The notes beneath the pieces were generated by a model. It was not told the DNA's origin, did not search any database, and worked only from the letters and a program-made list of their open reading frames with translations. Positions 1 to 9,505 of a DNA stretch of 53,803 nt are shown here, piece by piece. The stretch is from a virus. Every line of letters begins with the position of its first letter. Within the stretch, counting starts at the first letter, position 1. The stretch is taken from positions 1-53,803 of the IMG/VR virus record IMGVR_UViG_3300027976_002493; one strand, given 5' to 3'. Position numbers and translations under genes: made by a program.

Positions 1-1044
1 CAACAGCTATTCTTAGCAGAACCAGCATCCCAGACCATAAACGACTGGACTATATTACCAGACTTTAGGAAGAAGATAAGCTTAGGAGATGTTCATAAAC
101 ATGTAGGGGTATCCGGAGAGACAGGCTCTGTAGATTATACTAACCTTTTAGTCAATAAGATAAACAGAGTAGGATTAGGAGACCCAGGTAGAAGGTACCG
201 GGATAGAAGCAACCTGTATACCTCGGACCTGCAAAGTATAGACAAGGTAGCAGCTATGCCCCTATACAGAGGTTCTATAGCAGCGAAAGAAGGATACACT
301 AGAGACTTTATAAGATTTAGATTCGAAGTATTGGATAACGATAACGATGATACCACAGCATCGTTATCCAAATCTACCAATATACATTTTAGAGCTTTTC
401 TAGGAGCGATAACAGATAATTTCGGGGGAGAGTGGGCCGCTACTAAATTCGTAGGTAGAGGAGACAACTTCTATAGCTACACAGGCTTCACCCGAACTAT
501 AAGCCTAAGTTTTAGAGTCCATCCACAGACCCGAGACGAGATGAAGGCAATGTATCAAAAACTCACCTACCTTGCATCAACACTGGCACCTGACTACAGT
601 TCAAAAGGCGGTTACATGAGAGGTAATATAGTAAGACTGGTTGTAGGAAGTTACCTCTACAGGATACCCGGATTTATAACAAGTTTATCCTACACGGTAC
701 CCGAAGATGCTTCCTGGGAGATAGCATATAACGAACCGGAGTCCGGTGAAGAAATTACTCAACTGGAAACACCAAGGCACTTTGATGTACAGTTAAGATT
801 CACTCCTATACACGACTTCGCACCGCAGTTAATGGACGGTACCCGCGACTATGCGTTATTTACACCAGCAGGTACCCCAGAAACAGTATCTCAGAGGAAT
901 CCATATCTTCCTCGAGCTAGAGACGTTACCAATGCCGATGGGAAAGTTCTTCATAAAATGGGAGAAAATATTATACAAAGTAGTGTAGCACTTGCAGAAG
1001 AGGTAGTAGGAGTAGAAGAAAGTACCAAAAGTGAGAAACAGTAA
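1..1044 (+). CDS. Tail/baseplate structural protein, 5' end outside the window
   Basis: The frame is open from base 1 to a TAA at 1042-1044, so the start lies upstream; 347 codons are visible. The first ATG in this frame (256) is probably internal because the frame before it reads just as well as protein. The product looks soluble, without membrane segments, and ends in an acidic/lysine tail. I do not recognise a named family with certainty. It overlaps by one base the next gene, a gp53-like baseplate wedge protein, and hub-like genes follow, so a baseplate or tail-end role is inferred from context. Confidence 0.75.
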   Translation, partial: QQLFLAEPASQTINDWTILPDFRKKISLGDVHKHVGVSGETGSVDYTNLLVNKINRVGLGDPGRRYRDRSNLYTSDLQSIDKVAAMPLYRGSIAAKEGYTRDFIRFRFEVLDNDNDDTTASLSKSTNIHFRAFLGAITDNFGGEWAATKFVGRGDNFYSYTGFTRTISLSFRVHPQTRDEMKAMYQKLTYLASTLAPDYSSKGGYMRGNIVRLVVGSYLYRIPGFITSLSYTVPEDASWEIAYNEPESGEEITQLETPRHFDVQLRFTPIHDFAPQLMDGTRDYALFTPAGTPETVSQRNPYLPRARDVTNADGKVLHKMGENIIQSSVALAEEVVGVEESTKSEKQ

Positions 1045-1349
1045 TGAGAAGCAGATACACAGATACAGAGACATATAAACAAAAGGAAGGACCGACCTAT
1101 CAGGGAGTTACCAGGTACCCGGAAATACCGGAGACTGAGAACGATACATACGTGATTACAACTTACGGTGATAGGTTAGACTTATTAGCAAACCAATATT
1201 ATAAAGACTGGAGACTTTACTGGATAATAGCATCAGCTAACCCTAGCTTGCCTTCTAACTCATTATACCCTACATTAGGAGTACAAATAAGAATACCAGG
1301 TAATCCTGAGGATGTTATAAACAGTTTTAATAATATAAATAATGGCTAA
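1044..1349 (+). CDS. Baseplate wedge protein, gp53-like with LysM-type fold
   Basis: A 101-residue protein whose residues about 35-90 follow the LysM/tail protein X pattern: a threonine-rich strand, GDRLDLLANQYY, an aromatic stretch ending in IIASANP, and a final G-x-QIRIP strand. T4 gp53 and small LysM-type tail proteins of contractile phages share this layout and sit in the baseplate. The start overlaps the previous stop (taATG), and the end overlaps the next gene by 8 bases, so translation is probably coupled. The family is inferred from motif order; a generic LysM tail protein is the alternative. Confidence 0.7.
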   Translation: MRSRYTDTETYKQKEGPTYQGVTRYPEIPETENDTYVITTYGDRLDLLANQYYKDWRLYWIIASANPSLPSNSLYPTLGVQIRIPGNPEDVINSFNNINNG

Positions 1350-3216
1350 TTCAAAAATACTAGGAGAACCGTTCGATGAATATGTAAGTAAACAAATCGA
1401 AGTAAGACAGAACCGTCTCGGTACCTCTCAGAAGACTGCAGACGACCTAAAAGTCTTTAATGTAAGCACACCGTGGATAAGATTAAGCTCATCAGTAAGT
1501 ATAGACGTTGAACGAGCTGAAAAGTTAGCACAACGGTTAGGACCGAATGTAAACACTGGGCAAGTAGTAGGTCACAACTTAGCAAAAAACCTAGTATTAT
1601 TTGCAGGATCTTCAGAAGGTCTAGACAGTAAGATAAGAGGAGGGTTAACTCGTGGAGGTTTCAGCGGAGCATACGGTTTTCTATCAGATCCCAAGACTCA
1701 AGGCTATAAGCCGATGCCCGGGATAAGTAACATCAGCGTAAACTACAAGAATAACGGTTCATTAAAACAAGCACAGGTGAATATAAAATGCTTTAGTAAA
1801 GGGCAATTCGAAGCACTTGAAACTCTGTATTTAAGATTAGGGTACACCTTAATTCTAGAATGGGGTCATTCAATTTATTACAATAATGGTACTGAGAAGC
1901 AAAACATGAGTTCTTTAGAAATACCTAACACTCTTTTTACAACAGGTAAAAATGTAAAGAGTAAAACCCTTACAGAGAGTATAGCAAAGAATAAGAATAG
2001 AACAGGGGGTAACTACGATGCAATGATTGCTAAAGTTGGTAACTTTTCCTGGGAGTTAAATAATGACTTAAGTTACGACATAGTTTTAAACCTAGTATCG
2101 GTAGGGGATATTATAGACTCCTTAAAAATGAACCTAGGTGGAGCAAGTGGTGATATAAGAGCTTCCACAGGAGAAGTGGGGGAAGGCTTGCAAAACATAT
2201 TAAACATCGAGTTAGCAAAAGACACCTCACGGCTAAACTCTTTCCTTTTCGAACTAACAGAAGAATTAGATACACCTGAAGCAAAAAGACAGTTAGAGAA
2301 AGCTTCTTTAGAATTACAAAGAGACAAAAACAAAGTAACCGCAGCTAATGAAATAATCCCAGAAATAATAGACACCTATACAAGAATAATTAAAGAGCAA
2401 CAGAAAAAGTATATTGCACCGTATGACGATTTGATAACTTTTCTAGTAAGCCATCCAATAATACTAGAATACACAAACTCAGTCCCTATAGTCATAGCAA
2501 AGGCAATTTTAACTTCTATAGTAAGACAGATAGTTTCAAGTGATACAGAGGTTTTCACAGGAGACAACCTTACACCAATACCGGGGTACACCCCAACCGG
2601 ATCTTTTAAATTCGCAGGTGATAGTGAAGTCCTATTCGAGAGGTATCGCACCCTTATAAGTTCCTTAGACGGTAACAGCCCGCCTAGAATACTAAACGCA
2701 GGTACTATTAAAGGCATAAAGTACCTTGAACAAATAGGCCTTAAAATCGGCGATGTAGTTGACGTTGACACAGGGGTAAACCTTAGTAAAAACCCCGATA
2801 ATGAGGTATTTAAGGAATATAAAGAACTTAGAGAAACCCTTAACGGAGTAGAGAAGTACCTAAAGAATTTATCACCTAAAGTGAAGGTCGTACAAGCAAC
2901 CGATACTGAGGAAGAGAAAAAAGAAGATAATTCACAAGAAATACAATTCCTTTTTGATAGCATAAACCAAGCAAAAGAGATCTTAGGGAACTTATACTAC
3001 ACTGGGTTCTGGAAAGAACCACAGTATCCGCATGAAAATCTAAGAATACTGGCAAATTTAGAAGGACCAGGTTTTTTGCATAGAAATATAGACTTAAGAA
3101 TAAAGTACGGGGATTTAGGGTATGAAGAAGTAGCAAGAGGACTTAAGGAAAAATTTAACATACAAGATAGTAACAGGGAGCAGATACAAGATAGTAACAG
3201 GGAGCAGAAGATATAG
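1342..3216 (+). CDS. Baseplate hub-like structural protein
   Basis: A 624-residue protein without membrane segments. Residues 124-177 hold the most recognisable block (PMPGISNISVNY followed by GYTLILEWGHS), which resembles large baseplate/hub proteins of T4-like marine phages. The middle (about 300-370) is charged and helical, possibly coiled coil. The C-terminus contains IQDSNREQ twice in tandem, encoded by a perfect 24-base duplication. It lies between a gp53-like gene and a hub with a peptidase domain. The structural role is inferred from context and the block described. Confidence 0.65.
   Translation: MANSKILGEPFDEYVSKQIEVRQNRLGTSQKTADDLKVFNVSTPWIRLSSSVSIDVERAEKLAQRLGPNVNTGQVVGHNLAKNLVLFAGSSEGLDSKIRGGLTRGGFSGAYGFLSDPKTQGYKPMPGISNISVNYKNNGSLKQAQVNIKCFSKGQFEALETLYLRLGYTLILEWGHSIYYNNGTEKQNMSSLEIPNTLFTTGKNVKSKTLTESIAKNKNRTGGNYDAMIAKVGNFSWELNNDLSYDIVLNLVSVGDIIDSLKMNLGGASGDIRASTGEVGEGLQNILNIELAKDTSRLNSFLFELTEELDTPEAKRQLEKASLELQRDKNKVTAANEIIPEIIDTYTRIIKEQQKKYIAPYDDLITFLVSHPIILEYTNSVPIVIAKAILTSIVRQIVSSDTEVFTGDNLTPIPGYTPTGSFKFAGDSEVLFERYRTLISSLDGNSPPRILNAGTIKGIKYLEQIGLKIGDVVDVDTGVNLSKNPDNEVFKEYKELRETLNGVEKYLKNLSPKVKVVQATDTEEEKKEDNSQEIQFLFDSINQAKEILGNLYYTGFWKEPQYPHENLRILANLEGPGFLHRNIDLRIKYGDLGYEEVARGLKEKFNIQDSNREQIQDSNREQKI
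3160..3207 (+). repeat. Perfect 24-bp tandem duplication in a hub gene
   Basis: Bases 3160-3183 and 3184-3207 are identical 24-mers, adding one extra IQDSNREQ unit just before the stop of the upstream hub-like protein. Perfect identity in both copies suggests a recent slippage or duplication event, in frame and therefore tolerated. Confidence 0.9.
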
Positions 3217-5187
3217 ATGCAAGAAAATAACAAATCTTTCATAGAGAAAATAAAAAAAGACTCCTACAGGGGCTTCAACGCTATAGAATATGCAGACGGG
3301 GGTATGGAATTATACCTTTCATTCAAAGCCCTTCTAGAGTGGACAAACATAAATGTAAACCTATTCTCAGACGATACGGAAGTAATAAAAATAGATTTTG
3401 AATCAAACAAGCCTATGTTTATGTACTCCACTTCTATCTCTGCAAACCTGCAGAAGTGTTATATTCGAAACCAATACCTACACACAACACAAGGAACATT
3501 AAACTCATCCACTTCATCCCCATCACTTCCTTCATCCTTTGGGGATATAGATAAGTTTGATGGAACAGAATATAACAGTCTTAAGAGTGAGCTGACTAAG
3601 TCCGGGGAAAAAGCTTCCGGTACAGCAGCTTCAAAATACATATACCCTTATATCGGAAATATTAATAACATATACCTAAACGCAGCATTTATTTCCGAAC
3701 AACTACATAAGCTCTCTGACAACGAAAGTAATAAAGTATCAATACGTGAATTTCTACAAGGGTTATGTAATGGGGTAAACAAGGCATTAGGGAGCATCAA
3801 TGACCTACAAGTAATCGGAGACGTTGACGGAGAGCAGAATATATTAACTATAGTAGATTTCCAACAAGTACGAATAAAGAACCTAGTTAGCAACCTAAGT
3901 ATCGATAAGCGAAAAACTGCAACCATACAAGCTCAAGGATTAAAGAGCATGGTCACAAATATATCTGCACAATCTACGATCACTCCGGACCTAGCTACTG
4001 TAATATCTATAGGAGCACAGGCAAACGGAGAAGCTCTAGGAGAAGAAGCTGTGTCTTTTTCGAGACTGAGTAAAGGATTAACGGATAGAATATACCCCAC
4101 TAAGCAAATAAGTGTTGAAACAAAGGAAAAACAGGAAGAAAGGAGAGAAAAAAAAGCTGCTAAAACTGAAGAAAATTTTAGAGAGAGCTTAATAACCTAT
4201 GCAAAATTAGTTAAAAACCAACAACCAAACTCAACAGATTTTTTCGGTCCGGTTAAGTTGGAGACAGTGGATAAAGCAGGTATGGAGAATACACCAGTTG
4301 AGCTATATAAATACCTGCTAGGTAAATTCACACACTCAAACCAGACGAACACAGGATTCATACCTATCAAACTAGACATCTCCATATACGGTATGAGCGG
4401 AATAAAGATATTTCAGAAGTTTAAAATCACAGATGACGTATTACCTTTCTCATACGATCAGAAATATGATTTTACAATAACTGGGGTAAGCCACACTGTT
4501 GACAACTCAAAATGGGTAACAAACATCTCCTCCGTAATGGGGTTAGAGCCGCCGCCTGATAAGGGAGCAGAAGACCTTACTAACGAAACATTCGCTCCTG
4601 AACTGGTACTAGATGGAACTGGGGATAACGGAACCGGTACGGTAGTATATGTTAAACGTGTAGTAAAATTCACTGTAGGTACTGAAGAGATAGACGTTAC
4701 AAACGGAGAAGTACCTGATGAATACATGAGAGAGTTAAATCAAACGTTATTCCCTTATAGTAAATGGAAAAGTCCATCCTTGAAAAGTGACGGAGGAAGA
4801 GTGCGATTACTAAAGCCGGTAATGGCAAACCTGGAGAAAATGCTCACAGCATATGCTAAAGATAACCCGAACATACCTTTACTAATAAATTCCGCATTCC
4901 GAACTTACGCAAAGCAACTAGAACTGAAAAACCTCTGGACCAGAAAAGGAAAACCTACCAATGCAGCTACCCCCGGGCAATCAGAACATGGATTCGGTAG
5001 GGCAATAGACTTCGGTAATGCTAGTGGAGCAAAGCTGGAAGTAGCTATGTCGCAATATAAATGGCTTAAGGTAAATGCTGGGAAATACGGTTTTAAAAGG
5101 TTACCAAACTGGAAAGACAAAGGAGACCTTGAGAACTGGGAAGCCTGGCACTGGCAAGACGTAAGACCGACTACGATAGATGTATAA
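3217..5187 (+). CDS. Baseplate hub protein with C-terminal M15 (VanY-type) peptidase domain
   Basis: A 656-residue protein that starts directly after the previous stop. Residues 1-460 are structural and resemble the preceding hub-like protein in style. Residues about 530-656 form a D-Ala-D-Ala carboxypeptidase/endopeptidase domain: SEHGFGRAIDF at 589-599 gives zinc ligands H591 and D598, and EAWHWQDV at 642-649 gives H645 and the catalytic glutamate. Residues 555-570 (INSAFRTYAKQ) match the family's first strand. By analogy with T4 gp5, the enzyme would cut the peptidoglycan cross-link during DNA injection. The domain is seen in the sequence; the position at the tail tip is inferred from neighbours. 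Confidence 0.85.
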   Translation: MQENNKSFIEKIKKDSYRGFNAIEYADGGMELYLSFKALLEWTNINVNLFSDDTEVIKIDFESNKPMFMYSTSISANLQKCYIRNQYLHTTQGTLNSSTSSPSLPSSFGDIDKFDGTEYNSLKSELTKSGEKASGTAASKYIYPYIGNINNIYLNAAFISEQLHKLSDNESNKVSIREFLQGLCNGVNKALGSINDLQVIGDVDGEQNILTIVDFQQVRIKNLVSNLSIDKRKTATIQAQGLKSMVTNISAQSTITPDLATVISIGAQANGEALGEEAVSFSRLSKGLTDRIYPTKQISVETKEKQEERREKKAAKTEENFRESLITYAKLVKNQQPNSTDFFGPVKLETVDKAGMENTPVELYKYLLGKFTHSNQTNTGFIPIKLDISIYGMSGIKIFQKFKITDDVLPFSYDQKYDFTITGVSHTVDNSKWVTNISSVMGLEPPPDKGAEDLTNETFAPELVLDGTGDNGTGTVVYVKRVVKFTVGTEEIDVTNGEVPDEYMRELNQTLFPYSKWKSPSLKSDGGRVRLLKPVMANLEKMLTAYAKDNPNIPLLINSAFRTYAKQLELKNLWTRKGKPTNAATPGQSEHGFGRAIDFGNASGAKLEVAMSQYKWLKVNAGKYGFKRLPNWKDKGDLENWEAWHWQDVRPTTIDV

Positions 5188-5205
5188 CTGAGAGATAAAT
5201 GTAAA

Positions 5206-5796
5206 ATGTATTACCCGAAATCTAAAATAATTACTAACCTGTATGCAAACGGAAATGACCTTGTCTACATAGATACAGAACAGCCGTATGTAGGTTATTA
5301 CCACATACTTTCGAACGGTAACATTACCACCGGTAAAACACCTAGTGATGGACAGCAACGTAGACTCAAACCTTCAAATGCTGCAATCTTTGTAGATAGT
5401 ACCGCTGATACATCGACAGTACAGGCAACAGATATACCTTCAAATACTACATACGATTTTGTTAGAGAAAGGCAGCAAATAAAAAGACCAAACCTTGAGC
5501 TTATAGAACCGCAATATACTAGACCACTAGGCAGCTTTCCCTCCTTTACCCGTTATTTCTTAAGGAGAACAAACAACGCAATATTTACAGAAGTGAGCGC
5601 AAAAGATTATATAAAAATACAGTCCAAAAACGCTTTATATAATTGGGGGATATACACTACCTTTCAAATGCCATGGACAACATCCGGTGTAGATGTAGAA
5701 GGTATCAATAGACGTATGGTAGAGTTGACAGAAAAAAGGTTTAAAGTATACGGTTTCTCAAAATACATCACAGACTATACTGAATTCACAGTCTAA
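5206..5796 (+). CDS. Putative tail/baseplate protein, unknown family
   Basis: A 196-residue protein, last gene of the structural block and 18 bases after the hub-peptidase gene. It is tyrosine- and threonine-rich with beta character at the N-terminus and a more helical C-terminus (residues 150-190). No enzyme motif, signal peptide or membrane segment is visible. I do not recognise it; a small baseplate or tail-fibre-attachment role is only suggested by position. A clear promoter follows, so this is probably the end of the transcription unit. Confidence 0.6.
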   Translation: MYYPKSKIITNLYANGNDLVYIDTEQPYVGYYHILSNGNITTGKTPSDGQQRRLKPSNAAIFVDSTADTSTVQATDIPSNTTYDFVRERQQIKRPNLELIEPQYTRPLGSFPSFTRYFLRRTNNAIFTEVSAKDYIKIQSKNALYNWGIYTTFQMPWTTSGVDVEGINRRMVELTEKRFKVYGFSKYITDYTEFTV

Positions 5797-5797
5797 G

Positions 5798-5830
5798 TTG
5801 ACTATCACATTTACTTTTCTTATATTAAAG
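5798..5830 (+). promoter_or_regulatory. Bacteroidota-type promoter for the short Pol A-like gene
   Basis: TTG at 5798-5800, a 20-base spacer, then TATATTAAAG at 5821-5830. The start codon of the next gene is at 5839, so the leader is only a few bases. This marks the switch from structural to replication genes. Confidence 0.75.
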
Positions 5831-5838
5831 AAAAGGTT

Positions 5839-7110
5839 ATGTTTTGGTTGGTAGAGACACAGGAACAGTTTGATGAGTTAAAAAGTCATAGGTTAACAGG
5901 TATAATAGGTATACTTGTTAATAGACACCCTGATGGCCACCCGGCTATTTACTCACCTTTGAGTCTTTATATAAAAGATGTAGTGACTCAAGAAGGATAC
6001 CTTATAAACTTCCTACACAGTGAAGCGATGAAGGTAGACCCTCTTCAAGTTAAGGAGTGGTTGGACAGCCTAGATAAGGTATATACACCGGACCGGAAAG
6101 CTTTTAATTACTTCCACTATAGTAAAAAGACGATTACTTTACCTACAATAAAAGAGGAAACCGTACAGGCACTAACTTACTTCTCTAGAAGATATTACAA
6201 CGACCCGGACCAAGGTAATATTGTACCGATAGTCAAGCACTACGAATACTGTGAGAAGATAGCAAACCAATATTTAGAAGTGATAGACTCACTTACACCG
6301 GACGATTTTCGAAAAAAGGTAGAAGATATATTCTGGGTTATAGAAAGAAACGGGTTAAAGGTGAGTGATTCACTAGAGGAGTACTTTAACATGGAGAGAC
6401 CCTTTATTTCCCTATATAACAACTATGTTTTAACCCAGTATCACCTCGATAATACAACAGGCAGACCCTCTAACAATTTTAATAGTATTAACTTCGCAGC
6501 ACTAAATAAAGAAAACGGTTGTAGAAGTGTATTTATCCCTAGAAACGAACTCTTAATGGAGATAGATTTAGTTGCCTACCACCCAACACTTATCTCTAAA
6601 CTGGTAAATTACGAATCACCTACAGGAGACATCTACGAAGACTTTGGAAAAATTTACGGAATGAATAGGGAGGAATCGAAGAACTTAGTATTTAAACAAC
6701 TATACGGAAACGTCTTCGAACAGTATCGAGATTTTACATTTTTTAAGTTAACAACCAAGTACATAGAGGAACTTTGGAGTAAGTATGAAAACCAGGGTTA
6801 TATAGATGGGGTAGACGGTAGGTATAGATTCTATAGCAAAGACCTACTGAATATGAGCCCTCAGAAACTATTTAATTACATAATACAAAACTATGAGACT
6901 GTAAATAATGTTGGTTTATTGGAAAAAATACTTTATCTCTTAGAAGGTAGGAAGTCTAAAGTAGTACTATATACCTACGACGCAATACTACTAGACCTAG
7001 CAAGAGAAGATAAAGATACCCTACGTGAAATAGTAGAAGTATTTAGAGATGAAAACTTAAAAATAACAATGAATGTTGGAAAAAACTACAACTCTTTACA
7101 GCCCTTCTGA
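5839..7110 (+). CDS. Divergent, exonuclease-less family A DNA polymerase-like protein
   Basis: At 423 residues this is far shorter than Pol I. All three palm/fingers motifs can be aligned: TGRPS at 207-211 (the TGRxSS block), motif A with D243 in EIDLVAYHPTLI, GDIYEDFGKIYG at 263-274 (the DIHTxTA block), motif B as R277-x3-K281-x3-F285-x3-Y289-G290, and motif C as YTYDAILLD with D381. Motif C lacks the usual HDE, and motif A has H in place of the steric-gate glutamate region. There is no 3'-5' exonuclease domain; residues 1-190 match nothing I know. A second, complete Pol A lies at 25048. It could be a translesion, gap-filling or inactive polymerase. Confidence 0.75.
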   Translation: MFWLVETQEQFDELKSHRLTGIIGILVNRHPDGHPAIYSPLSLYIKDVVTQEGYLINFLHSEAMKVDPLQVKEWLDSLDKVYTPDRKAFNYFHYSKKTITLPTIKEETVQALTYFSRRYYNDPDQGNIVPIVKHYEYCEKIANQYLEVIDSLTPDDFRKKVEDIFWVIERNGLKVSDSLEEYFNMERPFISLYNNYVLTQYHLDNTTGRPSNNFNSINFAALNKENGCRSVFIPRNELLMEIDLVAYHPTLISKLVNYESPTGDIYEDFGKIYGMNREESKNLVFKQLYGNVFEQYRDFTFFKLTTKYIEELWSKYENQGYIDGVDGRYRFYSKDLLNMSPQKLFNYIIQNYETVNNVGLLEKILYLLEGRKSKVVLYTYDAILLDLAREDKDTLREIVEVFRDENLKITMNVGKNYNSLQPF

Positions 7111-7111
7111 T

Positions 7112-7534
7112 ATGTATGATAAAGAAATACTAGAAAATCAGGAAATGCTGAAGAATAAATTACTATGTACCTTTGTACACCTTGATGACCTAGAAAACTT
7201 CATTCAAGACATTACCTCAAGACATTCTATACTCTACGGAAAGATATTCGTATTAGGTATAAAAGACTCAGAGGAACTAGCCTGTACCTACAACCTAGAA
7301 GAGCCTAATATAGATACCCTTCCGGATAATACGATACTGGTGCATAGAAAAAAAATCTCAAATTCGTTGTATACGATAAACGCTCTTAACGAACTTATAA
7401 AAAGTCTAAACGGAGGAGTAGTAGATACAGGATTTAGAGTAGATTGGAAGCATTATAGAAATACAATTCTACTGACAACTCAAGGAGAGTTAAAATTCCT
7501 ACGTACAACAATACACAAAATAATAAACGTGTAG
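7112..7534 (+). CDS. Unknown replication-module protein
   Basis: I choose the ATG at 7112, two bases after the upstream stop, giving 140 residues; an in-frame ATG at 7073 would add 13 residues and overlap the polymerase-like gene by 38 bases. The protein is an acidic alpha/beta protein without membrane segments or a catalytic motif I recognise. It lies between a polymerase-like gene and the single-strand binding protein, so an accessory role in replication is possible, but this is from position only. Confidence 0.65.
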   Translation: MYDKEILENQEMLKNKLLCTFVHLDDLENFIQDITSRHSILYGKIFVLGIKDSEELACTYNLEEPNIDTLPDNTILVHRKKISNSLYTINALNELIKSLNGGVVDTGFRVDWKHYRNTILLTTQGELKFLRTTIHKIINV

Positions 7535-7540
7535 TAAAAG

Positions 7541-7573
7541 TTGCTTTTAGGCAACATAAGTTCTATATTAAAT
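7541..7573 (+). promoter_or_regulatory. Promoter for the SSB gene, with a small hairpin over the -33 region
   Basis: TTG at 7541-7543, a 20-base spacer and TATATTAAAT at 7564-7573; the SSB ATG is at 7590. GTTGC (7540-7544) and GCAAC (7551-7555) can form a 5-bp hairpin across the -33 element, which may be the remnant of a terminator or an operator. Confidence 0.7.
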
Positions 7574-7589
7574 TAAATAAGTTATACTA

Positions 7590-8417
7590 ATGAACATAAG
7601 TGAAATTAAGTCAAAGCTACAAGCTTTGCAAACTCAGAAAAATGCTAGCTCTTCAGGGGGCAGTACCAAAGACACATTCTATAGACCGGGTGTAGGTAAG
7701 GAAGTTATTAGAATGGTACCTTCTAAGTTCAACAAATCTAATCCATTCTCGGAATTGTACTTTCATTACGGTATACATAAGTTCCCTATGTTTTCGCCAA
7801 TTAACACAGGAGATAAAGATCCGATAGTTGAATTTGTTAAACAGTTACGTGAGACTAACGACAAAGACAACTGGAGACTTGCTAGGAAACTAGAACCTAA
7901 AATGAGAGTATTTGCACCAGTAATCGTAAGGGGTAAAGAAGACGAAGGAGTTAAGTTATGGGGCTTTGGAAAAGAGATTTACATGGAGCTTCTTTCTATG
8001 GTAGAAGATGAAGACATAGGAGACTATACTGATATTGTTACCGGGAGAGACTTAACACTAACCACCCTAGATTCATCTCAGACAGGTACAGGTTACAACA
8101 AGACAACAATAAGAGCAAGAACTGCAGAGACACCTTTAGCAGAGAACAATGAAATAGTTAAGAGTGTTTTAGAGAATCAACCTGATCCAATGGAATCTTT
8201 CACTATGATGGAGTTCGATAGGATGAAGGAAATATTACATGAGTACCTAGCACCAAGCGAAGAGGAGTCTGATAACCCTTCCCCCACAGTAGCATTCGAT
8301 ACCCCATCATCCCCTACGAATAAGTTCTCTTTAGAGAAGCAAGGTAAAGGTACAGAATCTAAGGTAGACAAGTTCGAGAGTCTTTTTAACGAAAAAGCCG
8401 ACGACTTACCCTTTTAA
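7590..8417 (+). CDS. Single-stranded DNA-binding protein, T4 gp32-like
   Basis: A 275-residue protein with the gp32 layout: a basic N-terminal segment (residues 1-35) for cooperative binding, a central OB-fold core with SELYFHYGIHKFP near 48-60 and KLWGFGKEIYMELL near 126-139, a flexible Ser/Pro linker at 225-250, and the acidic C-terminus FNEKADDLPF typical of proteins that recruit replication partners. No cysteines are present, so the zinc of T4 gp32 is absent. It is followed 7 bases later by the UvsX-type recombinase, as expected for a recombination-dependent replisome. Confidence 0.88.
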   Translation: MNISEIKSKLQALQTQKNASSSGGSTKDTFYRPGVGKEVIRMVPSKFNKSNPFSELYFHYGIHKFPMFSPINTGDKDPIVEFVKQLRETNDKDNWRLARKLEPKMRVFAPVIVRGKEDEGVKLWGFGKEIYMELLSMVEDEDIGDYTDIVTGRDLTLTTLDSSQTGTGYNKTTIRARTAETPLAENNEIVKSVLENQPDPMESFTMMEFDRMKEILHEYLAPSEEESDNPSPTVAFDTPSSPTNKFSLEKQGKGTESKVDKFESLFNEKADDLPF

Positions 8418-8424
8418 GTAACAT

Positions 8425-9474
8425 ATGGCGAAGAAACAAAGTAAATCACTATCTGCAGCCGTATCCGCTGAGCTTAAAAAAGGCTTTGATTTAGAGAAAT
8501 TTAAAGATAGTAAGATGTTAAGTAAGAACGTCAGATTCAAGGACCAGAAATGGATACCTTTATCCCCAGCGTTTCAAGAAATAACCTCTATACCGGGTAT
8601 ACCGATGGGACATATAACTATGTTGAGAGGTCATTCCGACACCGGTAAAAGCACCGCATTACTAGAAGCAGCAATCTCTGCACAACAGGGAGGTATACTA
8701 CCTGTCTTTATCATTACAGAGATGAAATGGAACTGGGAACACGCCATACAAATGGGGTTACAGGTTGAAGAGTTAGTAGATGAGGATACAGGGGAAGTTT
8801 TAGACTACCAAGGATCTTTCATATATGTAGATAGGGAAACCGTAAACACCATAGAAGATGTAGCTAGTTTTATCTTAGATTTAATCGATGAGCAGAAGAA
8901 AGGAGCACTTCCTTATGACCTTCTATTCTTATGGGATTCCGTAGGATCTGTACCTTGCGAACTGTCAGTACGTTCAAATAAAAATAACAATGAATGGAAC
9001 GCAGGAGCAATGTCTACACAATTCGGAAACCAGGTAAATCAACGAATCGTAATGTCCAGGAAAGAGTCCTCTCCGTACACAAACTCATTAGTAGTAGTAA
9101 ACAAAGTATGGACAGCAAAACCAGAAATGCCAATGGGACAACCTAAGTTAGAGAATAAGGGAGGGAAAACCATGTGGTATGATGCCACCTTAATAATTAC
9201 GTTCGGGAACATATCTAATGCTGGAACTTCAAAGATTAAAGCAATCAAAAATGGTAAGCAAATAGAGTTCGCTAAGAGAACTAATCTACAGGTTGATAAG
9301 AATCACATCAACGGAATAACAACCCGGGGTAAAATTATCATGACACCTCATGGTTTCATTCTAGATGATGATAAGGCACTTAAGGACTATAAGGCAGATA
9401 ATCAAGAGAACTGGGAGAGAATTCTAGGAGGCGGAGACTTCGAGATAGTAGAGGAGTTAGAAGAAGGTATTTAG
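8425..9474 (+). CDS. uvsX: UvsX-like RecA-family recombinase
   Basis: A 349-residue protein of RecA/UvsX length. Walker A is GHSDTGKS at 69-76, Walker B is LLFLWDS at 166-172, and NSLVVVNKVW corresponds to the strand after the L1 loop. The acidic C-terminus (EIVEELEEGI) resembles UvsX. The protein forms filaments on ssDNA and drives strand exchange and recombination-primed replication. It sits directly behind the gp32-like gene and before a terminator at 9506. Confidence 0.9.
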   Translation: MAKKQSKSLSAAVSAELKKGFDLEKFKDSKMLSKNVRFKDQKWIPLSPAFQEITSIPGIPMGHITMLRGHSDTGKSTALLEAAISAQQGGILPVFIITEMKWNWEHAIQMGLQVEELVDEDTGEVLDYQGSFIYVDRETVNTIEDVASFILDLIDEQKKGALPYDLLFLWDSVGSVPCELSVRSNKNNNEWNAGAMSTQFGNQVNQRIVMSRKESSPYTNSLVVVNKVWTAKPEMPMGQPKLENKGGKTMWYDATLIITFGNISNAGTSKIKAIKNGKQIEFAKRTNLQVDKNHINGITTRGKIIMTPHGFILDDDKALKDYKADNQENWERILGGGDFEIVEELEEGI

Positions 9475-9505
9475 AGTACCTTAAATACTGTAAAGTTTTA
9501 ATGGT

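Noticed and set aside
2073-2963. Long reverse-strand open frames opposite the hub gene
   Set aside because: They mirror a well-coded + strand gene, are Ser/Leu-rich shadow translations and have no promoter; the whole window is coded on the + strand.
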